A DNA stretch of 64,000 nucleotides from Rhinopithecus roxellana. Taxonomy: Eukaryota > Chordata > Mammalia > Primates > Cercopithecidae. Shown here piece after piece: positions 34,546 to 44,699 of the stretch (within the stretch, counting starts at the first letter, position 1; each line of letters begins with the position of its first letter). The stretch is from contig NC_044557.1 in assembly GCF_007565055.1 (NCBI RefSeq), forward strand, positions 75,464,595-75,528,594, given 5' to 3'. A model generated the notes under the pieces. The model did no database searches. It was not told where the DNA came from and was given only the letters and a program-made list of their open reading frames with translations. The position numbers and the translations under genes are program-made.

Positions 34546-34639
34546 TAAATATTGACTTTTATTTAAGAAGTATATATATTGGCTTATACTCACTCAGCTC
34601 ATGTATTATTATTGTCTTCTGAAGAAATGTAAAACTACA

Positions 34640-34765
34640 CAGTATTAAGCATGTGGGCTTTAGAAATAAGCTGGACTCAGATATTTACTCAGTCACTTAT
34701 AACTGTGTGGTAAGAAAAAAAGTATTCATGCTTTTTAACTCTGAAAGTCTCATTTATAATATGTA
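34640..34765 (+). repeat. MIR SINE fossil (5' half)
   Basis: 'agcatgtgggctttagaaat', then 'ctggactcagatatttactc' and 'cacttataactgtgtgg' follow MIR order. Confidence 0.7.
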
Positions 34766-36199
34766 TAAAATATTTTCTTCCTCGGCACGTGAGACCTGAT
34801 ATTTAATTTTAACTGGTATCTTTAAAGTTTTTTCCCTATATTGTTTGGCTTACAGAGGTGAGAAGTCAACATCACTTGCCCTTGCTTGCACATAAACACA
34901 TCTTGTTAAAACTACATGCATGCATTCCAAACGTATAGACTATGTAACGCCACACAGTAAAGCTGTGAACAAATTGTTCTACTTAACCCTCTTAGTCTTT
35001 CTTCTCACTGAAGAGTTTAGAATTGACACAGTGTAATGTCAGGTAATTCTAATATTGCTAATTAAATACACAGAGTCACATTTTCTACAGCTAGCAGTGA
35101 TATTTCTTAGAATTACCAGTGTTACAAATGCAGTTACTTCCGTATTGTCAATATAACTCACCTGTGTCTATTACATGAGTAACCTGGTCAACTGATGAGA
35201 TTGCTATTTGGGTCAATGCATCTTTTTGTAAGTACATATTAAGCCATATTACAACATAAAGCAATTGGTTCCCTCATGTTGAATGTTATCATACGTAATT
35301 CTTACTATTTCCCAGTGAATAGCCAAGGAATTTAGGCAATCGAAGCACCCATGAGGCTTTCAGCACTCATTTAGCATCAGTTCTAAACTGAACGATCTGA
35401 GAAGTTCACTGCAGTTTTTGTGTGAACCTAAGAATAGGACAGTGGTGTAAGCGCTGCCAGATGTGCTTCCACATTTGGAATGTACATAATGCAAGGTTTT
35501 CTTGAAGAAATACTTCAACTAGAAAGTAGGCAAGAGTACGTTGCATAAAATCAAGACAGTATCTATAAATATAACAACATAAATTCAATAGTATATTCTG
35601 TATAGTGCAAAGAGAGGTACTATAGTATGGTGTTTTTGTATATAATTCATTGGGTCAGACTGCATAAAGTGGATTATTTCTTCATCACTTAATATTTGTG
35701 TGACCTTAACTAATGGCTCCTTTACTTTGGACTTTAATTCCTTATCTTTATAATGGAAATAATAATATTTATTTATGTGAATATCATGGGTCTTCCAAAT
35801 AGTCCAACAACTTCTTCATGTCCATGTCCCCTGGAAGTAAGTTCAAGGCAAAACCATTTTTCTGGTGAAAAAAAAAAATATATATATGACCTGATTGATT
35901 TCTGGAATTTATTTTAGTCAAAGAGTAGGATGCATGCGTATGATTCTTCAGTTTCTCTATTCTTGTGATAACCCAAAGTGGACCAGGGAGAAAGAACAGA
36001 AAACAACTCCATACACTTCCAGGCTTCCATCCTTGATCCACAAATGGTATTCTCTTTGCTTCTAAACATTGTTTCTCCTGATGCAGTTAACCTTCAGTGA
36101 TTGTCATGGGCCATGGCTAATCTGTAGTTTAGGGTTCTAATTCAACCACTTGTTCATTTGTGGGATGCTCACACAACCCTTTGATTAAAATGTTACTTA
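34766..36199. other. Unique-looking DNA, no gene recognised
   Basis: No repeat or gene supported. The 85-residue minus-strand frame at 35784-36041 has no known domain. Confidence 0.45.
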
Positions 36200-36505
36200 G
36201 GCCGGGCACATTGGTTCAAACCTGTAATGGCAGCACTTTGGGAGGCCGAGGCGGGGGATCACTTGAGATCAGGAGTTCAGGACCAGCCTGGCCAACATGG
36301 TGAAACCTCGTCTCTACTAAAAATAGAAAAATCAGCTGAACGTGGTGGCTCGTGCCTGTAATCACAGCTGCTTGGGAGGCTGAGGCAGGAGAATCACTTG
36401 AACCCAGGAGGTAGAGGTTGCAGTGAGCTGAGGTCATGCCACTGAACTCCAACCTGGGCAAGAGTGAGACTCTGTCTTCAAAAAAATAAATAAATACATA
36501 ATATA
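36200..36505 (+). mobile_element. AluS-type
   Basis: Plus-strand dimeric Alu with an (AAAT)n-modified tail; both arms complete, moderate divergence. Confidence 0.93.
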
Positions 36506-38174
36506 GTTAATTAAAGATGAAGTTTGACTATTACAACTTTCTTTTCCTTGTATCAGGCCTATAATCATGAGCAATCTGTGCTCTCTGACTACTTCAGAGG
36601 AGAAGCTTATTCTTCATAGTGTTATTTACATCCAAAGAATGTTTATCACAAGTGAAAGGCAACATTAGACTCAGCTGTTCTTTTCCTTACTGAAGGAATA
36701 GTTATGAACTCTTGGAACTTAAATATTCCATTTCTCGGTAATGGCTAAAGTTTAGGGCCCCATTGTCTTTCCTTGAGAATTTTAAATATGTTATTTCTGA
36801 TACATATTTTTGCCATAAATTTATGCTATATAAGACTTCCTACATTTTCCCCTTATACCTCATGCTTTTGTTTTGGTTTTGCTTTGTTTTTGTCTAGATT
36901 CTCAAAGAACTGATTCTTTTTCTTGAAGTCTAGCAGTTTTACTGAAATACATATTGATCATTTTGGAACATTATGTAGTTTTCTTTTTTTAATTCAATAA
37001 AATTTTTCTGAATAATACATTTCAGTATGTATTCTGCTCCCTTGCCTGATTTTCTGCTTCAGAAATTTCTATTAACTCAGAATTTTATTGTCTACATTTA
37101 ATATTCATTACTTTGTGGTGAAAAACTTATATTGCTTTTATATTTTGCTTTTTCTTTTCTTTTTAACTTTTATGCTTCTTAATGCATTATTATTTTTGTA
37201 ATTCACTCCTGCGTTCTTATTTGTTTAATCTTAATTTCTAAATACTTTAAAAAACTAATTATTTCTGTATATCTGCCACCCATTTCAGATATTTATAACT
37301 TTCACATATTGTATTTTCATATGTCCTATAAATATCTTAATGTTTCTTAATCATCTTCAATAACAAGTTAAAGTTATGATATTTTTAGCAGATTTTTGGT
37401 GTGACTATACAGTGTTAGTAGCATTCCTAATCCTCTTGTTCTCAAGATAATTTTGATTAAAATTAGACCTTCATAATTTTCTATGAATGCACATGTTTGT
37501 GTATCTGTGTGTGTGTGAAATTAGTTTCTGTAGTTTTTAGGCAGAAGCTTGATTTAGTAGTTTTTCTGAATTCACAATATTTGCTTTTCTATTGTTTCAT
37601 GTAATGTTAAAAATATGGGTTCCTCGACCCATAGCTAAGGTGAACTTCTCACTTTAAACAACTGCAAAACTGTACACATTTATAAGTGAACTGTTTTCTG
37701 GTGCTGGATAACAAACAGCAAAGTGAAAGAGGCTGGATCCATAAGTGAGCTCCACAGTCACCCAAGGTTTTACCTTTGAATGCATTCCTAATCAGGAAAG
37801 CAGATCCCAAGCTGAGCCGAGGTGCATACATGGGAAGATCAGAGCTTCTCAGTTCGCAAATTTGTTAGGCAGGTTTTGGGAAAGGTAAAATTATACAGAG
37901 GAGAACCCCCACCCAGAAAACTGTGAAGGGATTCTCCTAAAGTCCTTGGCCAAAAGCTTGGCCTATGGGAAGGCCATTCATTGAGGCCTCTGGGAAGCCT
38001 AGCAGCAAGTCATTGTTGATGCGTAGAGAATCAAAGGTTATGCATTTCTGAAGCTAAAGCTCTGCCAGAGCAAAGAACTCTCATGAAGCAATTAGATTAT
38101 TTAATTGAAACTTATGAAGGCAATTTTGTCAGGCAACTAAATTACTAGTGGATACTCCTGAATCTGTTCAAGGA
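36506..38174. other. T-rich, then G+C-richer unassigned DNA
   Basis: 36840-37600 is T-rich on the plus strand and may be very old L1-derived sequence, which I cannot prove. 37620-38120 is less AT-rich with no open frame above 60 residues except one minus-strand frame without a domain. Confidence 0.4.
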
Positions 38175-38235
38175 GATTGTGTGTGTGTGTATGTATGTGT
38201 GTATACATACATTTGTATATGTGTGTGTGTGTTTA
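38175..38235 (+). repeat. TG-rich microsatellite
   Basis: Interrupted (TG)n and (TA)n runs. Confidence 0.85.
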
Positions 38236-38279
38236 CATATAATATATGGGAAAAACTGCAATAAGTAGGAACACATCAA

Positions 38280-39345
38280 GGGTTGACCTGTATGTTGGAA
38301 ATAGGGGACAAGGACTTTGATGCTACCATTATAATTATAAATACAGACATGAAGAACAGTGTCATCCTATTGGTTGAATAAGACTCTATAGAAATAGAAT
38401 CTATTAAAATGAAAATTCTATAACTAAAAATCATAGTACTGACAAACAATTGTATATTGATTATGTAATATACCATATTGAGAAGCTAGAAAGCCAATCC
38501 ACACAAACTGAAAGTAGAACAAAGGGAATACTAAAAATGAAGGTAGGTATTGACAAAGTTGGAAACATTAATTAAAGCTTACAGATAGAACATATTAGTT
38601 ATTTTGATAAATTCCTAACATAGTTGATCAAGATAAAGAATGAAAAAATAAATAATCATTAGAAATGATGGAGGTACCATTAGACATTGTAAAGACCTTA
38701 AACTAGTGAACAATATGAAGAAAACTGTTTACATTAGTAAATTAAATAATTTACATGACATGAACAAAGTTCTTGAAAACTCAGTTTAGCAAAGATGATA
38801 CAAAAGGAATTTAAAACACTAAAGGGCCCTACATCACTTTAGAAGAATTATACTTTTAAAACATTTTGCAAAAAGTCTCAAGGACCTGGTGGCTTCATTG
38901 GTATATTTTGTCAAACTTTTAATAATGAAAAAATAGTAATTTTATAAACTTCTTTCAGGAAATAAAGGTGAATTGTATTTTATTTATTCCATTTAAGTCA
39001 CTCAAAAATAAAATATGAATTTCTTAATCAAATTGTAAAAACATATAAAAATTTTAACACACTAAGGCACGGGTTTATCCCAATTATGGAAGTTTGTTTC
39101 AATACTTTAAATCAACCAAAATAGTCTTGCACATTATCAACAAAAAAATTTTAAGATTTATCTCAACATATTCAGGAAATGCATTGACAAAATCCAAAAC
39201 CAATTTATAATTTAAAAAAAATTCATAAAATAGCAATAGAAATTAACTATAAGGTTAGAATAGATTGTGTATAATCTACAACTAAGATTATTATTGTTAA
39301 AATATTAGATGGCTTCTTTTAATTTGGAGGTTAAGAGTATGTTAT
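38280..39345 (+). mobile_element. Ancient L1M body
   Basis: Highly decayed L1 on the plus strand. Order of landmarks: an ORF1/early region ('ggacaaggactttgatgcta'), an ORF2 pre-RT region (38660-38780), 'aggacctggtggcttcattg' and 'aaactttt' at 38880-38925, and 'cattgacaaaatccaaaacc' at 39183. No frame survives. It is interrupted by the pyrimidine tract and AluJ at 39355-39775. Confidence 0.65.
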
Positions 39346-39354
39346 CTTAACTTT

Positions 39355-39537
39355 TAACTTTTCCCTCCCTCCCTTCCTTCCTTTCTTTTCCTTTTCTTTT
39401 CTTTCTGTTTCGTTTCATTTTCTTTTCTCTCTCTTTCCTTCTTTCTCTCTCTTTCCTTCCTCCCTCCATCCCTCTCTCCTTTCCCTTTTCTCTTTTCTTT
39501 TCTTTTTTTTCTCTCTCTCTCTCTTTTTTTTTTTTTC
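39355..39537 (+). repeat. Long polypyrimidine tract
   Basis: About 180 bases almost purely C and T on the plus strand, with interrupted TTCC, TTTTC and CT units. It is the expanded, antisense tail of the AluJ that follows. The purine strand gives two overlapping Lys/Glu/Arg-rich frames of 73 residues that are artefacts. Confidence 0.92.
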
Positions 39538-39775
39538 CCAGGGTCTCTGGCCCAGGCTGGAGTGTCATAGCTCAATCATGGTTCACAGCAGCCTCTACCT
39601 TCCAGGCTTAAGTAATCCTCTTACCTCAGCTACTTTCGTTTTTGTGTGTGTGTGTGAAGACGGGGTCTCACTATGTGGCCCATTCTGTTCTTGAACTCCT
39701 GGGCTCAAGTGATCTTCCTGCCTCAACCTCCCAAAGTGCTGAGATTACAGGTGTGAGGCCCTGCGCCTGGCCCAT
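39538..39775 (-). mobile_element. AluJ, partial
   Basis: Minus-strand Alu with a shortened left part and a (TG)n insertion at about 39642-39656. 'tgggctcaagtgatcttcct' is AluJ-like. Confidence 0.85.
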
Positions 39776-40006
39776 CTTAATATTTATATTCAATATTGCG
39801 CTAGAAAGAACAAATAGTGACATAATCTAAGAGCTAGAAAGGATACAGATAGAGAAATAAGTAAAAACTCTTTTATGTGTGTATAATATGTCTGTGTTGA
39901 GAAAATGCTAAGGATTCTAATAAATGTTTTTTAGTAAAAATCTAGTATATAATAATAATTTTCTTTTTATAACCTAGCAATAAAAACTAAAACAAAAACT
40001 ATAAAA
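39776..40006 (+). mobile_element. Ancient L1M, continuation
   Basis: Text near 39790-39880 ('agagctagaaaggatacaga' region) follows the L1 order of 38280-39345 after the AluJ. Weak. Confidence 0.45.
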
Positions 40007-40879
40007 ATGGTCCTTCTAACAGAGGAGGAGCACCATCATCTTGGACAAACACCGCCACTTTAAGTTCCAGCTCCCTTTCTAGTCTCACACATTTCCAGGA
40101 AATCATGTAGAAGCTTCTCTTCTAACTACAAGCAGCCAGAAAGAGCAGAAAATAAAACACAGACAAGACAGCTCAGGCACAGAGGGAGGTGGGGGAAAAG
40201 TCTTTTGGGTAACTGCCAAACTCCACTCTCATACAATGAGCCCCAGTAAAACAGTGGACTTTAATAAGCACATTCCTTTCCCTTCAGGTGCACTAAGATA
40301 GGAAATCTAAAAGCAGACTCAGGGAGTATGTCTGCAGCTGCAGAAAGATATATAGGAACAGACACACAACTCTCCCTCCCAGGTAAGCACAACAAAAAGA
40401 CACAGAAGCAGTCCAAGCCTCTGATAAACATTATCACCTTGAATACTTACAAACTCTCAGTCTGAGGCCGGGCATGGTGGCTCACGCCTGTAATCCCAGC
40501 ACTTTGGGAGGCCGAGGCGGGAGGATCAGGAGGTCAGGAGTTCGAGACAAGCCTGACCAACATGGTGAAACCCCATCTCTACTAAAAATACAAAAAAAAA
40601 AAAAAAAAAAAATTAGCTGGACGTGGTGGTGTGCGCCTGTAATCCCAGCTACTCCGGAGGCTGAGGCAGGAGAATCGCTTGAACCTGGGAGGCAGAGGTT
40701 GCAGTGAGCCAAGATACTGCCACTGCACTCTAGCCTAGCCTGGGCGGCAGAGACTCCATCTCAAAAAAAAAAAAAAAAAACTCTTAGTCTGTAATAAAGT
40801 GTGCCTCTGAGCTAACTCTGCCAGATGCCCTCTTCAAGGGCCACCTTTCATGTTTCTTTCCTCTTTCTTTAATTCTTAC
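40007..40879 (+). mobile_element. ERV1-type LTR containing an Alu
   Basis: An LTR-like unit in plus orientation. It starts 'tggtccttctaacagaggag' and ends '...ctttaattcttaca', so it has TG...CA ends, and an AATAAA signal follows the Alu at 40793-40798. The Alu at 40466-40780 splits it near its 3' end. The exact family (possibly PABL-like) is uncertain, and I see no clean target-site duplication. Its 3' end with part of the Alu is copied in inverse orientation at 43421-43666. Confidence 0.6.
40466..40780 (+). mobile_element. AluS in the LTR, with target-site duplication
   Basis: Plus-strand Alu with an A22 linker and an A18 tail. AAACTCTCAGTCTG (40451-40464) and AAACTCTTAGTCTG (40778-40791) flank it. 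Private marks are a 'ctagcctagcc' duplication and 'aagatactgcc' near 40712-40741, which also appear in the inverted copy at 43421-43666. Confidence 0.95.
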
Positions 40880-40893
40880 ATTTACCATGGGAT

Positions 40894-41535
40894 TCTATCC
40901 TTGAATATTTGTACAGAATAATATACTTTCTAACACAACAGTTAAATATTAGATGAATATTATTGTTGAATCATTTTATTTGGATTGATATAAAGATACA
41001 TCAATTTGCAAATGATAAGAGCAGTGATACTTAACCCAGTAGTCTTTAATAGCTCGTTTATTTTTGACCCATTTTGAAGTATACATTGAAAATTGTTGTG
41101 AGAGTAAAAATTGCCTTTGAAAGCAAGGCTTCTACAGCTTTTATTAGAAGCCCTTGAATAATAAGTGAGTTTTGAGATATATACATTTTCTTCATTGTAG
41201 AAATTATTAAGGCAATTTCCTCAGATAATACTAAAATAATTTTAGAAAAATAATGTGAAAACGGTGAAAGTACCTCTAATACTTTTATTGTAACCTGAAG
41301 CTATTCTATGAATATATGAATTGTCATCATTTTCAGTGTTCTGTGATTAAAGAATAAAAATGACTTAAGGATAAAGGGTGCATAGTGCTTCATAATATTT
41401 AGTTGCCATTTACATGTATTGGGAAAAAGGGATCAAGCTAACTTTAAATAAATTGTAATGTTATTATTATAAGCAATTGTATCTCTTAATTTCCCACATT
41501 TTATTTTAATAATAGACTAGATCTCAGCCTCAAAG
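40894..41535. other. No gene recognised
   Basis: AT-rich spacer between the ERV1 LTR and the HERV-K-type LTR. Confidence 0.5.
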
Positions 41536-41541
41536 AGTTTT
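41536..41541. repeat. Target-site duplication of HERV-K-type LTR (left)
   Basis: AGTTTT, repeated at 42736-42741. Six bases is the usual length for HERV-K insertions. Confidence 0.8.
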
Positions 41542-41923
41542 TGAAGAGATGTCCTGCCCCTCCACACCTGTGGGCATTTCTCGTTAGGTGGAACGAGAGA
41601 CTTGAAAAAAGAAATGAGACACAAAGTATAAAGAAAAAGTGGGGCCGGGCGCGGTGGCTCAAGCCTGTAATCCCAGCACTTTGGGAGGCCGAGACGGGCG
41701 AATCACGAGGTCAGGAGATCGAGACCATCCTGGCTAACACGGTGAAACCCCGTCTCTACTAAAAAATACAAAAAACTAGCTGGGCGAGGTGGCGGGCGCC
41801 TGTAGTCCCAGCTACTCGGGAGGCTGAGGCAGGAGAATGGCGTAAACCCAGGAGGCGGAGCTTGCAGTGAGCTGAGATCCGGCCACTGCACCCCAGCCTG
41901 GGCGACAGAGCGAGACTCTGTCT

Positions 41924-41955
<32 letters not shown>

Positions 41956-42735
41956 GTGGGCCCAGGGTATCGGTGCTCAGCATACAGAGGACCTGCGCCT
42001 GCATGGGTCTCTGAGTTCCCTCAGTATTTATTGATCATTATCTTTACCATCTCAGAAAAAGGGAAGTGGCAGGATAATAGGATCATTGTAGGGAGAAGGT
42101 CAGCAGTAAGATATATGAATAAAGATCTCTGTGACATGAATGAGTTTAAGGAAAAGTGCTGTGCCTTCATATGCATATGCAAACATCTCCATAAACCTTT
42201 TTAGTGCACAAAGAGCAGCATTGAGCTAGCAAGTCCCGCCTTCAGCCCTAAGGCGGTTTTCTCCAATTGGGTTTTACACCGAGATGTCCATTGCCCAGGG
42301 ATGGGCAGGAGACAGATGATTTTCTCTATCTCAACTGCCAAGAGGCCTTCTTTCCTCTTTTACTAGTCCTCCTTAGCACAGACCCTTCACGGGCGTCAGG
42401 CTGGGGGACGATCAAGTCTTTCCCTTCCCACGAGGCCATATTTCAGACTATCACATGGGGAGAAACCTTGGACAATACCTAGCTTTCTTAGGCAGAGGTT
42501 CCTGTGACCTTTAGCAGTGTATTTGTCCCTGGGTGCTTGAGATTAAGAGAATGGTGATGACTTTTCACAAGCATACTGCCTTCAGGCACTTGTTTAACAC
42601 ACCCTGCACAGCCCAAAATCCTTTAAACCTTCAACACATGTCTCTTGCAAGGACGAGGTTGGGGATAGGGTCACAGATTAACAGCATCTCAAATATAGAA
42701 CAAAATGGAATGTATCTCTCTTTCTTTTCCCCACA
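41542..42735 (-). mobile_element. HERV-K (HML)-type solo LTR
   Basis: A beta-retrovirus-like LTR on the minus strand. Read on that strand it starts TGTGGGGAAAAG and ends CATCTCTTCA, so the ends are TG...CA, and exact 6-bp duplications flank it. The interior has HML-2/LTR5-like blocks such as 'gataatgatcaataaatact' with the AATAAA signal at 42027-42032. Without the nested Alu it is about 880 bases, near the size of LTR5-like LTRs; a deletion near the 5' end (around 42690) explains the difference. There is no internal viral sequence, so it is a solo LTR left by recombination. Which HML group or monkey-specific family it belongs to is open. Confidence 0.85.
41643..41947 (+). mobile_element. Young AluY with Old World monkey-type changes
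   Basis: Nearly unmutated Alu with tail AAAAAAAAAAAAGAAAAA. AAGAAAAAGTGG lies at 41631-41642 and 41948-41959, a perfect 12-bp target-site duplication inside the HERV-K-type LTR. Marks that differ from common human AluY are 'ggctcaagcctgtaatc', 'actagctgggcgaggtggcg', 'aatggcgtaaaccc' and 'gagatccggccactgc'. I recall this set from macaque and baboon AluY subfamilies. Confidence 0.9.
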
Positions 42736-42741
42736 AGTTTT
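42736..42741. repeat. Target-site duplication of HERV-K-type LTR (right)
   Basis: AGTTTT, identical to 41536-41541. Confidence 0.8.
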
Positions 42742-43374
42742 CATTCTCAAAATTACTTAGAGATCACCTAACCTTCATTTACAGTTAACCCTTAATGTCA
42801 CATCAGTGTTAATCTTACTTGGAAATAATTATATTATTTTATCAATTGAATATAAATTAGAATACATTTTAAAACAAAAGCTGAGCATGGTTTTATTTTG
42901 TAGCTAAAAATGTAATTTAAGAATCTACTATTTGTTTAATCTAAAATTCTCAAGCAGTATGTCTACCATATGTAATTGATTTTTTATTTTACGGAGTGTT
43001 TTGATGGGCAAATGTTTCAAATTTTGATTAATTTCAGCTTATGAATTTCTTTATTTTATGGTTGCTCTTTCAGTCTCCCTAAGAAAATTTCCTACCAATG
43101 ATTACAAAGAAAATTCCTTTAAGACTGCATAGTTTTTTAAAGTATCTTGCAATTTATTATTCATTTTCAACCTGATTTGATTTTTTTAAGTTATTACATT
43201 CTTATATGAACTTTAGAACTGCTTGTTAATTTTTACGACAAGCCTTCTTGGATTATATAATGAAGCATTGGAACTACCAATCATTTCAGGGAGAACTAAC
43301 ATCATAACGATATTGCGTCTCACCAAAGTTTGGTAGTTTTCAGTGTAGTGCTCTGTCACTTCATAAGTTAAAGA

Positions 43375-43377
<3 letters not shown>
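42742..43377. other. No gene recognised
   Basis: AT-rich spacer without supported features. Confidence 0.5.

Positions 43378-43411
<34 letters not shown>
43378..43411 (+). repeat. (TA)n microsatellite
   Basis: About 34 bases of perfect TA repeats at the left edge of the inverted LTR-Alu copy. Confidence 0.9.
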
Positions 43412-43417
<6 letters not shown>

Positions 43418-43420
43418 TTA

Positions 43421-43666
43421 ATCTCATGGTAAATGTAAGAATTAAAGAAAGAGGAAAGAATCACGAAAGGTGGCCCTTGAAGAGAGCTTCTGGCAGAGTT
43501 AGGTCAGAGGCACACTTTATTACAGACTAAGGGTTTTTTGTTTTTGTTTTTTGTTTTTTTGAGATGGAGTCTCTGCCGCCCAGGCTAGGCTAGAGTGCAG
43601 TGGCAGTATCTCGGCTCACTGCAACCTCTGCTTCCCGGGTTCAAGCGATTCTCCTGCCTCAGCCTC
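43421..43666 (-). repeat. Inverted copy of the 40657-40893 LTR-Alu junction
   Basis: Read on the minus strand, this segment repeats the right arm of the Alu at 40466-40780, its tail, the LTR 3' end and about a dozen flanking bases. Shared private marks are the 'ctagcctagcc' duplication, the target-site sequence, and the flank 'atggtaaatgtaagaatt'. The Alu is cut after 'cctcagcctc' at 43666. Because an Alu insertion at one exact site is shared, this is a duplicated segment and not an independent insertion. Confidence 0.88.
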
Positions 43667-43712
43667 ACATATCTCTCTTTTGAACAGCAAGCATTCAAAT
43701 CAGGGTTCAGTA

Positions 43713-43868
43713 ACATCATCAAAGTGTGAACAAGAAGGCTGCTAGAGCTGGCAGTGTCACCAAGTCTGCTCAGAAAGTTCAGAAACCTAATGAATGTTAT
43801 CCGTAAACCTGCCACCCCGTCGTAATCAGTGGAAATATCTCAGAACTGTTTGTCTCAATTGACCATTG
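43713..43868 (+). pseudogene. EEF1A1P: EEF1A-like processed pseudogene fragment
   Basis: EEF1A1 encodes translation elongation factor 1-alpha, which brings aminoacyl-tRNA to the ribosome; it has many retrocopies. Here the last part of the coding region and the start of the 3' UTR are readable: translated from 43725, V-N-K-K-A-A-R-A-G-S-V-T-K-S-A-Q-K-V-Q-K, close to the lysine- and alanine-rich C-terminus of the factor, followed by 'aatgaatgttatccgtaaac' and 'ctgccaccccgtcgtaatca' of the 3' UTR. A frameshift and a lost stop codon make it non-functional. It is cut on the left near the inverted Alu copy and on the right at an LTR. No poly(A) tail remains. Confidence 0.8.
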
Positions 43869-44312
43869 AAATTTTCTTGCACCACAAAATCATTAAGCCG
43901 GAAAGAAAACTCAAACTGGGAACTGCTTGGGGCAAACCTGCCTCCCAATCTTTTCAAAGTCATCCCTCTGCTCCCTGAGATAAACGCCTATCTGATTGCC
44001 TCCTTTAGAAAGACTAAACAGAAACTCAGAAAAATGCAACTGTTTGTCTCTCACCTACCTGTGACCTGGAAATCCCTTCCCCGCTTTGAGTTTTCCCACC
44101 TTTCTGGACTGAACCAATGTTCATTTTACGTATATTGATTGATACTTTATGTCTGCCTAAAATGTGTAAAACCAAGCTGTGCTCTGATCACCTTGGGCGC
44201 ATGTCATTAGAACCTCCTGAGGCTGTGTCATGGGTGTGCATCCTCAAACTTGGCAAAATAAACTTTCTAAATTAACTGAGACCTGTCTCAAATTTTCTGG
44301 GTTCAAAATATC
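43869..44312 (+). mobile_element. ERV1-type LTR
   Basis: Plus-strand LTR-like unit of about 440 bases. Its 3' part has 'ccaagctgtgctctgatcac', 'cctcctgaggctgtgtcatg' and an AATAAA signal at 44259-44264, followed by a U5-like end. This layout is typical of MER4/LTR8-like class I LTRs. The family name is uncertain. The 90-residue frame across it is not a gene. Confidence 0.6.
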
Positions 44313-44699
44313 TATCTAGGCTTAAGCAGAATACAAAATACGTAGAGAAAACAGATGTTTCTGAGGAACTTTGTTACCAAATATAACCATGACAATTAAT
44401 TGCATTAATACTACTTTCCAATACATTAAAAATCTAAAATTCTGTCCTACAAAGAAATCACAGCATGAAGGCATTATTTAAAACCTCTTCTTTTTCCATT
44501 ATTTTGCCAATTTCTTTGAACCATCTTTAATGATAGCTGAGATTCAAATTTACATAACAACCAGTAACTGTCTAGTTGTTCCCAATCTCTTCACCTTCTA
44601 ACATCTAAATTCAGGGCTTTTAAAAAGGACTTGAAACATTGGTTGAAGTGAGAGACGGTGGTGGAGACTTACTTATAAGTGATTTTTTTCTTCCTGAGG
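44313..44699. other. No gene recognised
   Basis: AT-rich spacer. Confidence 0.5.

Noticed and set aside
39347..39575. Two overlapping 73-residue Lys/Arg/Glu-rich minus-strand frames
   Set aside because: They translate the purine strand of a polypyrimidine tract; overlapping frames give the same low-complexity composition.
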